A stretch of 64,000 nucleotides of DNA from Lewinellaceae bacterium (GCA_020636255.1 JACJYE010000007.1:62001-126000); one strand, 5' to 3'; shown: positions 41,831 to 50,304, counted from the first letter of the stretch. Notes: generated from the letters alone by a model not told the origin. A program made the numbers and translations.

Positions 41831-41992
41831 GAGCTTGTTTGGAGGGCGCTTTTGATAGCGAAAAGCGTCAATTTTTTGGTGAGACAAGGCGTCTTTTTGA
41901 AGAGCGTACCCAAAGGTACGGTCAAAAAAAGCAACGCAGTATCACCGAAAAAGTGGCCTTTGCAGCTCAAAGGGTGGCCTCCAAACAAGCTC
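41831..41992. mobile_element. 162-bp MITE-like foldback element, copy 2
   Basis: Differs from copy 1 (6942-7103) at one base near the left end. It is flanked by TAA on both sides (41828-41830 and 41993-41995). The left TAA overlaps the start codon of the nucleotidyltransferase (pseudo)gene, so its former promoter has been moved away; the right TAA is two bases before the -33 element of the ileS promoter. Confidence 0.82.
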
Positions 41993-41996
41993 TAAC

Positions 41997-42027
41997 TTGT
42001 GAATAAGCTCAAAATGGTTTACATTTG
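41997..42027 (+). promoter_or_regulatory. Promoter P1 of the ileS leader
   Basis: TTG (41997-41999), 20 bases, TACATTTG (42020-42027) match the Bacteroidota consensus in full. Transcription should begin near 42034, about 15 bases before the leader ORF. Confidence 0.72.
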
Positions 42028-42048
42028 TAAAATAGGTAAAACAACCTC

Positions 42049-42117
42049 ATGCATCAAACATTGCAACATATAATTATCAGCATCATCATTATTGCCGACA
42101 GCCGTCTGCCGGGGTGA
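42049..42117 (+). CDS. Isoleucine-rich leader peptide upstream of ileS
   Basis: 22 codons: MHQTLQH, then ATA ATT ATC, AGC, ATC ATC ATT ATT (seven isoleucine codons in eight consecutive positions), then ADSRLPG and TGA. It begins about 15 bases after the predicted start of the P1 transcript. It is short, has no other use that I can see, and lies 98 bases before ileS, the gene for the enzyme that charges tRNA-Ile. Such a run is the hallmark of a leader peptide whose translation speed reports the supply of charged tRNA-Ile. The antiterminator strand (42104-42114) overlaps its last four codons. Confidence 0.78.
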   Translation: MHQTLQHIIISIIIIADSRLPG

Positions 42118-42157
42118 GGTGCTCATAATTGTACGTTACGAAAAAGCTCTGGCAGAC
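42104..42157 (+). promoter_or_regulatory. Antiterminator of the ileS attenuator
   Basis: GTCTGCCGGGG (42104-42114) can pair over 11 positions, including G-U pairs, with CTCTGGCAGAC (42147-42157). The second segment also supplies the left arm of the terminator (42141-42154), so the two structures exclude each other. A ribosome stalled on the Ile codons leaves 42104-42114 free; a ribosome reaching the stop codon covers it. Confidence 0.7.
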
Positions 42158-42177
42158 ACAGTTTGCCAGAGCTTTTT
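42141..42177 (+). terminator. Attenuator terminator upstream of ileS
   Basis: AAAAAGCTCTGGCA (42141-42154) and TGCCAGAGCTTTTT (42164-42177) form a perfect 14-bp stem with a nine-base loop, T-rich at its right edge. It lies between the leader ORF and ileS, where a terminator would normally not be expected, unless it regulates. Confidence 0.75.
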
Positions 42178-42192
42178 GTTTATGTATTTTTG
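42162..42192 (+). promoter_or_regulatory. Possible second promoter P2 of ileS inside the attenuator
   Basis: TTTG (42162-42165), 19 bases, TATTTTTG (42185-42192) match the consensus. It would start a transcript near 42199, past the terminator stem, giving ileS an attenuation-independent basal level. T-rich sequence makes chance matches likely. Confidence 0.4.
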
Positions 42193-42214
42193 CAGCTTCT
42201 GAAAAACAGCACAG

Positions 42215-45200
42215 ATGTACAGAGAATACAAAGGGCTAAACCTGCCTCAGATCGACCAGGAGATCCTCGAATTCTGGGAAGCCAACCAGATCTTCGACAA
42301 GAGCGTGGAGCAACGCTCCGAAAACAACCGTTTTGTATTTTACGAAGGCCCTCCTTCCGCCAACGGCAAGCCGGGCATCCACCACGTGATGGCCCGAACG
42401 GTGAAGGACCTCTTCTGCCGCTATCAGAGCATGAAAGGCAAACGCGTGGAGCGCAAAGGCGGCTGGGATACCCACGGCCTGCCCATTGAGCTGAACGTGG
42501 AGAAAGAACTGGGTATCACCAAGGAAGATATCGGTAAAACGATCTCCGTGGAGGAGTATAACGAGCGCTGCCGCGAAACCGTAATGCGCTATAAGGATAT
42601 GTGGGACGACATCACCCGCAAGATGGGCTATTGGGTCGACCTGCAGAACCCCTACATCACCTTCGAGAACAGCTATATCGAAACCATCTGGTGGCTGCTG
42701 CGCCAGCTGTACGACAAAGGGCTGCTGTATAAAGGCTATACCATCCAGCCGTATTCTCCGGCCGCCGGTACCGGCCTGAGCTCCCACGAGCTCAACCTGC
42801 CGGGCGCCTACCGCGACATCACCGACACCTCGGCCGTCGCCCAGTTCAAATTAAAGGGCGCTGTGGATGAATACTTCCTGGCCTGGACCACTACCCCCTG
42901 GACGCTACCTTCCAATACCGCCCTGGCCGTAGGTAAAGACATCACTTACCTAAAAGTGCGCACCTACAACCGCTATACCGGTAAGCTTATCAGCGTCATA
43001 CTCGCCAAAGACCGCCTGCAGGCCTATTTCACGGAACCCAACCCGGAACTGAAGCCAGAGGATGTCAAAGCAGGCAACAAACCTATCCCTTACCTCGACA
43101 TCGTTGAGGAGGTGAAAGGCGCTGCGCTGGAAGGTATGGAGTACGAACAGCTGATGCCTTACGTTCAGCCCGACAAGCCAGCCTTCCGGGTACTGCTCGG
43201 CGATTTCGTCAGCACCGAGGACGGCACCGGCATCGTACACATCGCCCCCACCTTCGGCGCCGACGACTTCAAGGTGGCCCGCGAGAACGGCATCCCTCCC
43301 CTCACCATCCAAGACAGCCTGGGCAATCCCATGCCGCTGGTCGACAAACAGGGCCGCTTCGTAAAGGAAGTGACGGACTTCGCCGGGCGTTATGTCAAAG
43401 ACTACGGCCAGGAAGAGGAACGCCCCGTAGACGTAGATATCGTCATCAAGCTGAAAGAAGAGGACAAGCTGTTCTTATCTGAAAAATATGTCCACTCCTA
43501 TCCCCACTGCTGGCGCACCGACAAACCCGTGCTATACTACCCCCTCGACAGTTGGTTCATCCGGGCAATGGCGGTAAAGGAACGCATGTTCGAGCTGAAC
43601 CAAACCATCAACTGGAAACCCAGGTCGACGGGTGAAGGGCGTTTTGGCAAATGGCTGGAGAACCTCCAGGACTGGAACCTCTCCCGCTCGCGCTACTGGG
43701 GAACACCCCTACCCATCTGGCGCAGCGAAAGCCAGCAGGAGGAGATCTGCATCGGGTCGGAAGAAGAACTGCGCAGGGAGATCGAAAAGGCTAACGAGGC
43801 TCTGGGGCTCAACCAGTCTGTACCCAAAGACCTGCACCGCCCCTATATCGACGACGTGGTGCTCGTTTCGGCCTCCGGACAACCTATGAAACGCGAAACC
43901 GACCTCATCGATGTCTGGTTCGACTCGGGCGCTATGCCCTACGCTCAGTGGCATTACCCCTTCGAAAACGAGAAAGTATTCGAGAATAACTTCCCCGCCG
44001 ATTTTATCGCCGAAGGTGTCGACCAGACGCGGGGTTGGTTTTATACCTTGCACGCCATCGCAGCTATGGTGTTCGACAGCGTGGCCTTTAAGAACGTCGT
44101 CTCCAACGGCCTGGTACTGGACGCGGAAGGCAACAAGATGTCGAAGAGCAAAGGCAATGTGCTGGACCCCTTCGAGACTATCGAAAACTACAGCGCCGAC
44201 GTCACCCGTTGGTACATGATGAGTAACGCCAACCCCTGGGATAACCTAAAGTTCGACCTCAAGGGCATGGAAGAGGTACAGCGCAAGTTTTTCGGCACGC
44301 TGTACAATACTTACTCCTTCTTCGCCCTCTACGCCAATATCGACCAGTTTTTCAATAAGGCTCCGCAGGTGCCCCTGAGCGAACGGCCCGAGATCGACCG
44401 CTGGGTCATCTCACTGCTCAACAGCCTGGTGAAAGAGGTGGATGCCGACTACGCCGATTACGAACCTACCCAGGCTGCCCGTAAGGTGCAAAATTTCGTC
44501 AACGACAACCTCTCCAACTGGTATGTGCGGTTGTGCCGCCGCAGGTTCTGGAAACCCTCTGAGCAACAGAACGGTAGCAAGGCAGCAATGGATAAGGACA
44601 AACTGGCCGCGTACCAGACCCTCTACGAATGCCTCATCACCGTGTCCAAGCTCATGGCGCCCACCGCGCCTTTCTTCGCCGACTGGCTATACCGCAACCT
44701 CAATAATGCCACAGGCATGGAAAACCACGAATCGGTGCACCTGGCCGATTTCCCGACGGCCAGCGATGCCGTGATCGATAAGGCCCTGGAACAGCGCATG
44801 GACTATGCCCAGCGCATTTCTTCGCTGGTATTGTCGCTGCGCAAAAAAGAGAAGATCCGCGTCCGGCAGCCGCTGCACAAGATACTGCTGCCCATACTCG
44901 ACAACCACTTTCAGGAGCAGGTGGAAGGCGTGAAAGAACTCGTCCTCTCCGAGGTCAACGTCAAGGATATCGAATATGTGACCGATACATCCGGCATCCT
45001 CAAAAAGCGGATCAAGCCGAACTTCAAAACCCTTGGGCGCCGCCTGGGCAAAGACATGAAAGATGCCTCGGCAGCTATCGCAGCCCTGGGCCAGGAAGAT
45101 ATCAGCCGGATCGAAAAGACGAAGCAGTTCCTGCTGGAAGTGAACGGCAACAGCTACGAACTGACGTTGGAGGATTTCGAGATCACCGCCGAAGATATCC

Positions 45201-45523
45201 CCGGCTGGCAGGTGGCCAGTGACGAGAGCATCACCGTGGCACTGGATATCACGCTCGACGCAGCGCTCGAAGCGGAAGGCATGGCCCGCGATATCGTCAA
45301 CCGCATCCAGAATATCCGCAAGGATAAGGATTTCGAAGTGACCGACAAGATCCGCGTAGCCCTCCAGCGCGACGATGCGATCGTGCCCGCAGTAGAACGC
45401 TACGGCGACTACATCAAGGCGGAAACACTGACTGCCGACCTGCAAATGGTGGAAACGGTTGATGGTGAAGAGATCGAACTGCCGGGTGAAGTGAAGGTCC
45501 GGATCAGCGTGGAGAAGCAGTAA
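42215..45523 (+). CDS. ileS: Isoleucyl-tRNA synthetase, type 2 (long form)
   Basis: 1102 residues. Class I synthetase joining isoleucine to tRNA-Ile. The HIGH equivalent HHVM lies at 56-59 and KMSKS at 641-645. Other class I elements present are PWTLPSNTALAV in the editing domain, WDTHGLPIELNVEKELG and the anticodon-binding region (ANIDQFF ... WVISLLNSLVKEVD). There is no C-terminal zinc-ribbon; instead there is an added domain (LTLEDFEITAEDIPG, VALDITLDAALEAEGMARDIVNRIQNIRKDKDF). These features mark the type 2 enzymes of eukaryotes and some bacteria, which are often mupirocin tolerant. Expression is likely controlled by the isoleucine leader peptide just upstream. Confidence 0.95.
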   Translation: MYREYKGLNLPQIDQEILEFWEANQIFDKSVEQRSENNRFVFYEGPPSANGKPGIHHVMARTVKDLFCRYQSMKGKRVERKGGWDTHGLPIELNVEKELGITKEDIGKTISVEEYNERCRETVMRYKDMWDDITRKMGYWVDLQNPYITFENSYIETIWWLLRQLYDKGLLYKGYTIQPYSPAAGTGLSSHELNLPGAYRDITDTSAVAQFKLKGAVDEYFLAWTTTPWTLPSNTALAVGKDITYLKVRTYNRYTGKLISVILAKDRLQAYFTEPNPELKPEDVKAGNKPIPYLDIVEEVKGAALEGMEYEQLMPYVQPDKPAFRVLLGDFVSTEDGTGIVHIAPTFGADDFKVARENGIPPLTIQDSLGNPMPLVDKQGRFVKEVTDFAGRYVKDYGQEEERPVDVDIVIKLKEEDKLFLSEKYVHSYPHCWRTDKPVLYYPLDSWFIRAMAVKERMFELNQTINWKPRSTGEGRFGKWLENLQDWNLSRSRYWGTPLPIWRSESQQEEICIGSEEELRREIEKANEALGLNQSVPKDLHRPYIDDVVLVSASGQPMKRETDLIDVWFDSGAMPYAQWHYPFENEKVFENNFPADFIAEGVDQTRGWFYTLHAIAAMVFDSVAFKNVVSNGLVLDAEGNKMSKSKGNVLDPFETIENYSADVTRWYMMSNANPWDNLKFDLKGMEEVQRKFFGTLYNTYSFFALYANIDQFFNKAPQVPLSERPEIDRWVISLLNSLVKEVDADYADYEPTQAARKVQNFVNDNLSNWYVRLCRRRFWKPSEQQNGSKAAMDKDKLAAYQTLYECLITVSKLMAPTAPFFADWLYRNLNNATGMENHESVHLADFPTASDAVIDKALEQRMDYAQRISSLVLSLRKKEKIRVRQPLHKILLPILDNHFQEQVEGVKELVLSEVNVKDIEYVTDTSGILKKRIKPNFKTLGRRLGKDMKDASAAIAALGQEDISRIEKTKQFLLEVNGNSYELTLEDFEITAEDIPGWQVASDESITVALDITLDAALEAEGMARDIVNRIQNIRKDKDFEVTDKIRVALQRDDAIVPAVERYGDYIKAETLTADLQMVETVDGEEIELPGEVKVRISVEKQ

Positions 45524-45540
45524 GCAGTATGCAGTGGGCC

Positions 45541-45593
45541 GTCTCGCCCAACTTGCGTTAGGATATCTGCCACGGGCGCTGCCCGTGGGCTTA
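45541..45593 (+). repeat. REP-like palindromic element, copy 3
   Basis: GTCTCGCCCAACTTGCGTTA, then CCACGGGCGCTGCCCGTGG, 17 bases after the ileS stop codon. Divergent in the first palindrome, intact in the second. No terminator follows before the GH97 gene. Confidence 0.6.
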
Positions 45594-45617
45594 GTCTCCC
45601 ATTTCAAAACCGAAGCC

Positions 45618-47570
45618 ATGAAACCGCAACGACTTCTACCCATCTTTCTATTTGCCGCCATCACCGTCTCCGCCCAGCGTTTTGAAGTCAGCTCCCCAAA
45701 CGGAAGCGTTACCGCCATCATTGATGCCGACACGGCCTTTATGCTGAGCATCCGGATGGGCAATAAGGCGCTTCTGCCACCTTCCCCTATAGGCCTGCAG
45801 GTAAATGGCCAATGGCTCGATGCCCGAATGCCGATGCGATCGGCAGGCAAAGCGGAGAACAGGCAGCCGCAATATCCGGTGGTCCCTCAGAAGAGCAGCC
45901 GGGTGGAGGATAATTACAACGAAATGCGGCTGGCATTCGGGCAAAAATACGTACTGGTAGCCCGCGCGTTCGACGAGGGAGTGGCCTACCGCTTCGAAAC
46001 TGAATTTGAGGGGCCTGCGATCGAAATTACTGAAGAAAAGCTCCAGCTGCGTTTTCCTGCCACCGACTCTATATTCTTCCCGGAAGAAGAGGGTTTTTAT
46101 TCCCACAACGAAAGGCTGTATATCCCATCCGCCATCGGCGGCCTGCAACGCGGGCAGTTAGCCAGCCTGCCGGCCCTGGTGCGGGTTTCATCCGGCGCCT
46201 GCATGCTGATCACCGAGGCCAACCTGAAGGATTATGCGGGGATGTGGATCAGAAGCATGGGCAGCGATGGGCTGGAAGCCGTTTTCCCCAAATACCCGGA
46301 AATAGAAAAGGCCGAAGGCGACCGTGATGTGCGGGTTGAAAAAAGAGCCGGTTACATTGCGCGTACCACTGGCAGCCGGCCCTTCCCCTGGCGTGTATTC
46401 GCCATCGCTTCGACTGACGCAGCCCTGTTGTCGAACCAGATGGTATACCTGCTGTCCGATCCGCCTCAGGGCGATTTCTCCTGGGTGCGCCCCGGCAAGG
46501 TCGCCTGGGACTGGTGGAACGCCAACAACCTCTATGGCGTGGATTTCGAGGCGGGGCTCAACACGGAAACATACAAGTACTATATCGATTTTGCTGCCAA
46601 ATACGGCCTCGAATACATCATTCTGGACGAAGGTTGGTCCAAAACGGACGACCTGCTCTCGCCCAACCCGGATATCGATATGCCCGTACTTTTCGCCTAC
46701 GCGAAATCGAAAAAGGTAGGCATCATCCTCTGGGTCCTTTGGAACGCCCTGGACCGCCAATTGGAGCCCGCCCTCAACCAGTTCACAGCCTGGGGCGCGG
46801 CCGGCATCAAAGTCGATTTCATGCAGCGCGACGACCAGAAGATGGTCAATTACTACTGGAAAATAGCCGAAGCCGCAGCCAGACACCACATGCTGGTGGA
46901 TTTTCACGGCAGTTATAAGCCGGCAGGCCTGCACCGCACCTTCCCCAATGTGATCAGCCGCGAAGGCGTTTACGGCCTCGAACAATCCAAATGGGACCCG
47001 GAGAAGCGCATCAGCCCCGAGCACAACGTCACCTTGCCCTATATCCGCATGGTAGCCGGGCCGATGGATTATACGCCGGGGGCCATGCGCAACGCTCAGG
47101 CCGGCAATTGGGCGCCCATCTTTACCCGCCCGTCCAGCCTGGGCACCCGCTGCCACCAACTGGCTATGTACGTCGTATTCGAAAGCCCCCTGCAGATGCT
47201 GGCCGACAGCCCTTCCAACTACCTCCGAGAGCCGGAATGCATGGAATTCCTCGCCGCTGTGCCGACAGTATGGCAGCAAAGCATTCCACTGGACGGCCGG
47301 GTAGGCGATTTTATTGCCATCGCCCGGCAGGCCTTAAACGGTGACTGGTACATCGGCGCCATGACAGACTGGAGCTCCAGGCAACTGGAGATCAGCCTCG
47401 ATTTTTTGCCTGAGGGCCAGTACCAGGCACTGATCTATCAGGATGGCCCCAATGCCGGCCGTTTCGCCGAGGATTTCCAGCAGGCCCGCAGAGAAGTATC
47501 TTCCGGAGAAAAGCTCGTTATTCCACTCGCTCCGGGCGGCGGCTGGGTGGCCCGGCTGGTAAAGCAGTAA
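45618..47570 (+). CDS. GH97 family glycoside hydrolase (alpha-glucosidase or alpha-galactosidase type)
   Basis: 650 residues from the ATG at 45618, which gives the signal peptide MKPQRLLPIFLFAAITVSA; the earlier frame start at 45534 runs through the REP-like repeat. GH97 signatures: NPRFP-like N-terminal beta region (QRFEVSSPNGSVTAII), then the barrel with WVRPGKVAWDWWNANNLYGVDFE, GLEYIILDEGWSKTDDLL and GAAGIKVDFMQRDDQKMV, and later FPNVISREGVYGLEQSKW. The Asp in IKVDFMQ occupies the place of the nucleophile of retaining members, in contrast to inverting SusB types; this is inference. Secreted or periplasmic enzyme of alpha-glycan or galactoside degradation. Confidence 0.87.
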   Translation: MKPQRLLPIFLFAAITVSAQRFEVSSPNGSVTAIIDADTAFMLSIRMGNKALLPPSPIGLQVNGQWLDARMPMRSAGKAENRQPQYPVVPQKSSRVEDNYNEMRLAFGQKYVLVARAFDEGVAYRFETEFEGPAIEITEEKLQLRFPATDSIFFPEEEGFYSHNERLYIPSAIGGLQRGQLASLPALVRVSSGACMLITEANLKDYAGMWIRSMGSDGLEAVFPKYPEIEKAEGDRDVRVEKRAGYIARTTGSRPFPWRVFAIASTDAALLSNQMVYLLSDPPQGDFSWVRPGKVAWDWWNANNLYGVDFEAGLNTETYKYYIDFAAKYGLEYIILDEGWSKTDDLLSPNPDIDMPVLFAYAKSKKVGIILWVLWNALDRQLEPALNQFTAWGAAGIKVDFMQRDDQKMVNYYWKIAEAAARHHMLVDFHGSYKPAGLHRTFPNVISREGVYGLEQSKWDPEKRISPEHNVTLPYIRMVAGPMDYTPGAMRNAQAGNWAPIFTRPSSLGTRCHQLAMYVVFESPLQMLADSPSNYLREPECMEFLAAVPTVWQQSIPLDGRVGDFIAIARQALNGDWYIGAMTDWSSRQLEISLDFLPEGQYQALIYQDGPNAGRFAEDFQQARREVSSGEKLVIPLAPGGGWVARLVKQ

Positions 47571-47649
47571 GGGCCTACAACGAAAAAATCGGCCTGCCCG
47601 GCGTTCCAGGAGGCCAATCTTCAAACAGGAAATATTATGGCTAAATATT

Positions 47650-47760
47650 AAAAATTAGTTCGACGATTTTGCGAAGTGGCACAGGCTGGAAGCTTTAGCA
47701 AAGCTGGAAGACAGGCCACATCGCAAAATCTCCAACGGAGAACTTATTTTTTGAACACTG
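47650..47760. repeat. Foldback repeat ending in TTTTTTGAACACTGC
   Basis: The left part (AAAAATTAGTTCG ... GATTTTGCGAAGTGGC) is an imperfect reverse complement of the right part (GCCACATCGCAAAATC ... GAACTTATTTTTTG). The right end resembles those at 51094-51118 and 57455-57483. It fills the gap between two convergent genes and may act as a terminator. Confidence 0.5.
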
Positions 47761-47761
47761 C

Positions 47762-48535
47762 TTAATTGCGGTTAAAGAAAAAGTCCTTCTCTCGGGTGGC
47801 GAAACGCTGGTCTTCACAGGCCAGGACATGAGAAAGCACCAGCTCGTCCATATCCAGATGTTTGATCTCCGCTACGACGGTGGAGCCGTCTTCAAAGCTC
47901 ATGACGACATGGCGCCCGTCGTTTGCCAGCTGCCACTGCCCGCCGGCGTGGATGTTCTTGTCGGCGCTGCCGCAGAGGCGCTCCAGTTTGCCATTTTCGA
48001 AAAAGCGGTACTTCAGGTAAGCACCCTCAATGCCCTTGATCTCAAAAGGATAGGTATTGTTTTCCCATTTGCCGTTCAACATGCGCTCCATACCTTCCAG
48101 GTTTGCCTCGGGGCAGCCCTGGTCGTGGTTTAGTTTGAGCAGTGCGCCGGTACGCAGGTTGTCCAGGGAAATACTCTGGCATTGAGCTTCTACTTCAAAG
48201 GTATAGGCCGTCCGTCCGTTCTCATCGCGCAGTTCGAGCATCGCCGTTTCCGTCGAAGGGCCGTACACCACCCATTGGTAGCGATTGAGCCCGGAAAGCC
48301 CTTCCTTGCCGTAGGCAAACCAGAATGCTTTGCCGGAAGGTTCGAACTGGATCACGGTTTCAATTCCGTTGCGGGCATCACCGCGCCACATGCCATCAGG
48401 CAGGGTGTAGACGAGTTGATCCGCAAGGGTGAGCGTTTCTGAAACGACGAAAGCGCAATTTTCCGTTGGTAGTGTCGAGGAGATCGCATTCGCGCCCAGG
48501 CATACCAGCAGGGTGCTAAGCAATAAGGTTTTCAT
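47762..48535 (-). CDS. Hypothetical secreted protein, lipocalin-like
   Basis: 257 residues from the ATG at 48535, giving the signal peptide MKTLLLSTLLVCLGANA. Two similar beta-rich halves seem to be present: TLADQLVYTLPDGMWRGDARNGIETVIQFEPSGKAFWFAYG and MERMLNGKWENNTYPFEIKGIEG ... YRFFENGKLERLCG ... GGQWQLANDGRHVVMSFEDG. The W-x-x-ND and strand pattern resembles small lipocalin-like domains of Bacteroidota. No conserved catalytic residue is visible. Stand-alone gene; a foldback repeat lies after its stop codon. Confidence 0.6.
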   Translation of the reverse strand: MKTLLLSTLLVCLGANAISSTLPTENCAFVVSETLTLADQLVYTLPDGMWRGDARNGIETVIQFEPSGKAFWFAYGKEGLSGLNRYQWVVYGPSTETAMLELRDENGRTAYTFEVEAQCQSISLDNLRTGALLKLNHDQGCPEANLEGMERMLNGKWENNTYPFEIKGIEGAYLKYRFFENGKLERLCGSADKNIHAGGQWQLANDGRHVVMSFEDGSTVVAEIKHLDMDELVLSHVLACEDQRFATREKDFFFNRN

Positions 48536-48801
48536 CCTTCTTTTTTTTAGTCGGGTAATACAAGCCCGCACTTTCTGCCCAGCCTTTTCAGGCAAAGCTC
48601 GGGTACGGTTTTTTTTCATTGTCGGTGATCTATAATTCTAACGACAAATTTGCCGGTAAAAGGCCGCCTATGGCTACTTAATTTGACGACAATCCTGAAT
48701 TTTTCGATGAACACAGGCAGAAAAGGCTTTCCCTGTTAAGGTGGATGAGAAAAGGAGGGATTGCGCCAAGTTTTTTAAATTGAGGTTTCAATCAACAGCC
48801 C

Positions 48802-49530
48802 ATGCTGATCAAAACGAAAGGCATTGTACTGCGGTCGCTGAAATACTCGGAAACGAGCATCATCGCCGATATTTTTACCGAGGAGAAGGGGCTGAGGAGC
48901 TACCTGTTCAGCGGCGTGCGCAGCCGGAACGCAAAGATTAAGGCCAGCCTGCTGCAGCCTATGTCGCTGGTGGAGATGGTCGCTTACGAGCGCCAGGAAA
49001 AGGGGCTCAACCGGGTGCGGGAGTTACAGGCGGCCTATGTGTTCCAGGCCATCCCTTTCGACCTGCGCAAGGGGGCCGTGGGCCTCTTCCTGGCGGAAAT
49101 CGCACGCAAGGTGATCCGCGAGCCGGAAGAGAACAGGCCTCTGTTCGATTTTCTGTTCCGCAGCTTCCGCTTTCTCGATGGAACCGGCGAGCCCGTAGCT
49201 AATATCCACCTGTACTTCCTGCTGGAGCTGAGCTATTACCTGGGCTTTGTTCCTGGTGGCGAGTGGGCGCCAGAGACACCCTTTTTTGATATGCAGGAAG
49301 GCACCTTCACCGGGCAGCTGCCCGCACACCCACACTATCTGCAGGAAACGGAAAGCCAACTGCTTTCCCGGTTGCTGGATTGCCGGATGGAGAATTGCCA
49401 CGAAGTCGCTATGGGGCGCCGGGAGCGCAAGGCCCTGCTCCGCCATCTGCTGGACTATTACCGCCTCCACATCGAGAACCTCCCGGAGATAAACGCACAC
49501 CTCATCCTGGAAGAAGTACTGGGAGAGTAG
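48802..49530 (+). CDS. recO: DNA repair protein RecO
   Basis: 242 residues. RecO loads RecA on gapped DNA together with RecF and RecR. The N-terminal OB domain is typical: MLIKTKGIVLRSLKYSETSIIADIFTEEKGLRSYLFSGVRS. It continues with AKIKASLLQPMSLVEMVAYERQEKGLNRVRELQ and a helical C-terminal half (NIHLYFLLELSYYLGFVPGG). The zinc-binding cysteines seen in some RecO proteins are not obvious. Cytoplasmic; the gene stands alone and is followed by a REP-like repeat and a terminator. Confidence 0.92.
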   Translation: MLIKTKGIVLRSLKYSETSIIADIFTEEKGLRSYLFSGVRSRNAKIKASLLQPMSLVEMVAYERQEKGLNRVRELQAAYVFQAIPFDLRKGAVGLFLAEIARKVIREPEENRPLFDFLFRSFRFLDGTGEPVANIHLYFLLELSYYLGFVPGGEWAPETPFFDMQEGTFTGQLPAHPHYLQETESQLLSRLLDCRMENCHEVAMGRRERKALLRHLLDYYRLHIENLPEINAHLILEEVLGE

Positions 49531-49541
49531 CTGCGGGGCCT

Positions 49542-49597
49542 CCATCTCGCCCAACGGGCGTAAACAGTAAAACCACGGGCAACGCCCGTGGACTAAA
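49542..49597 (+). repeat. REP-like palindromic element, copy 4
   Basis: CATCTCGCCCAACGGGCGTAAA and, 9 bases later, CCACGGGCAACGCCCGTGG + ACTA. Both palindromes are intact here, so this copy defines the element best. It starts 11 bases after the recO stop codon. Confidence 0.68.
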
Positions 49598-49628
49598 AAA
49601 CCCGCTCGCCTGGAAGGCGAGCGGGTTT
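49598..49628. terminator. Bidirectional terminator between recO and the LysM gene
   Basis: AAACCCGCTCGCC (49598-49610) pairs exactly with GGCGAGCGGGTTT (49616-49628), loop TGGAA, with A-rich left and T-rich right sides. It separates two convergent genes. Confidence 0.85.
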
Positions 49629-49651
49629 ACTAAAAGGTGTAGCGTAGAGGC

Positions 49652-50032
49652 TTAAAGGTTCGGAATAACCAACTCCTGGCCCGGCTTAATGAGGTTCGGG
49701 TCTTTCAGCTGATCCGTATTGGCATTGAAGATGGCCATGTACTTACCGGCGTCATCGTAATAATGCTTGGCGATCTTGGAGAGGCTTTCACCGCTCTGCA
49801 CGGTGTGTTTGTGGTAGTAATCCGTAACGGCTACCCGGATATCGGCTTTGAGGTCCGCGGGTTTTTCGCCGCCGATCTCTTTGATCTTGTCCCACATCTT
49901 GTTCTTTTCATACTGGGTTTGGGTAGTGCCGCCGATCTTAAGCACGCCTTCTTCTTCTTTGACGTAGCCATCTTTGACACTAAATTGTTCACCGAGTTGG
50001 AGCACAGCGCGGTATTTGTCTTGCAGAGACAT
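49652..50032 (-). CDS. Small LysM-domain protein
   Basis: 126 residues from the ATG at 50032 (MSLQDKYRAVLQLGEQF); the longer frame to 50209 would run through a low-complexity stretch. The LysM domain at about 75-124 is clear (YYHKHTVQSGESLSKIAKHYY ... MAIFNANTDQLKDPNLIKPGQELVIP). The first 70 residues are helical with no signal peptide. LysM binds peptidoglycan or related glycans, but without a signal the site of action is uncertain. Some Bacteroidota have similar small LysM proteins upstream of BON domains. Confidence 0.8.
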   Translation of the reverse strand: MSLQDKYRAVLQLGEQFSVKDGYVKEEEGVLKIGGTTQTQYEKNKMWDKIKEIGGEKPADLKADIRVAVTDYYHKHTVQSGESLSKIAKHYYDDAGKYMAIFNANTDQLKDPNLIKPGQELVIPNL

Positions 50033-50304
50033 AGTATATATGGTTTTGGTTAAAAAATCGTTGCCCTTGGGACGGGGAGGCGGCCGCAAGGTAACAATCT
50101 GGGGTAAAAAAAACGGCCTATCGGGCAAAAGGGTGTGCCCGGACGGGCGAATTAGGACAGCACTTGTTATAATAATGCGCTCACCCAAGAAGTTAATGTT
50201 CGACAGCACGCCCTGCGGCCTGCATGTTTTTTTCTTTTAAAAACCAGGCCGTATTTTGCGGCGTTTTTATCCGGACGAGCTCGTGAACTAAACAAAACAC
50301 CCGC

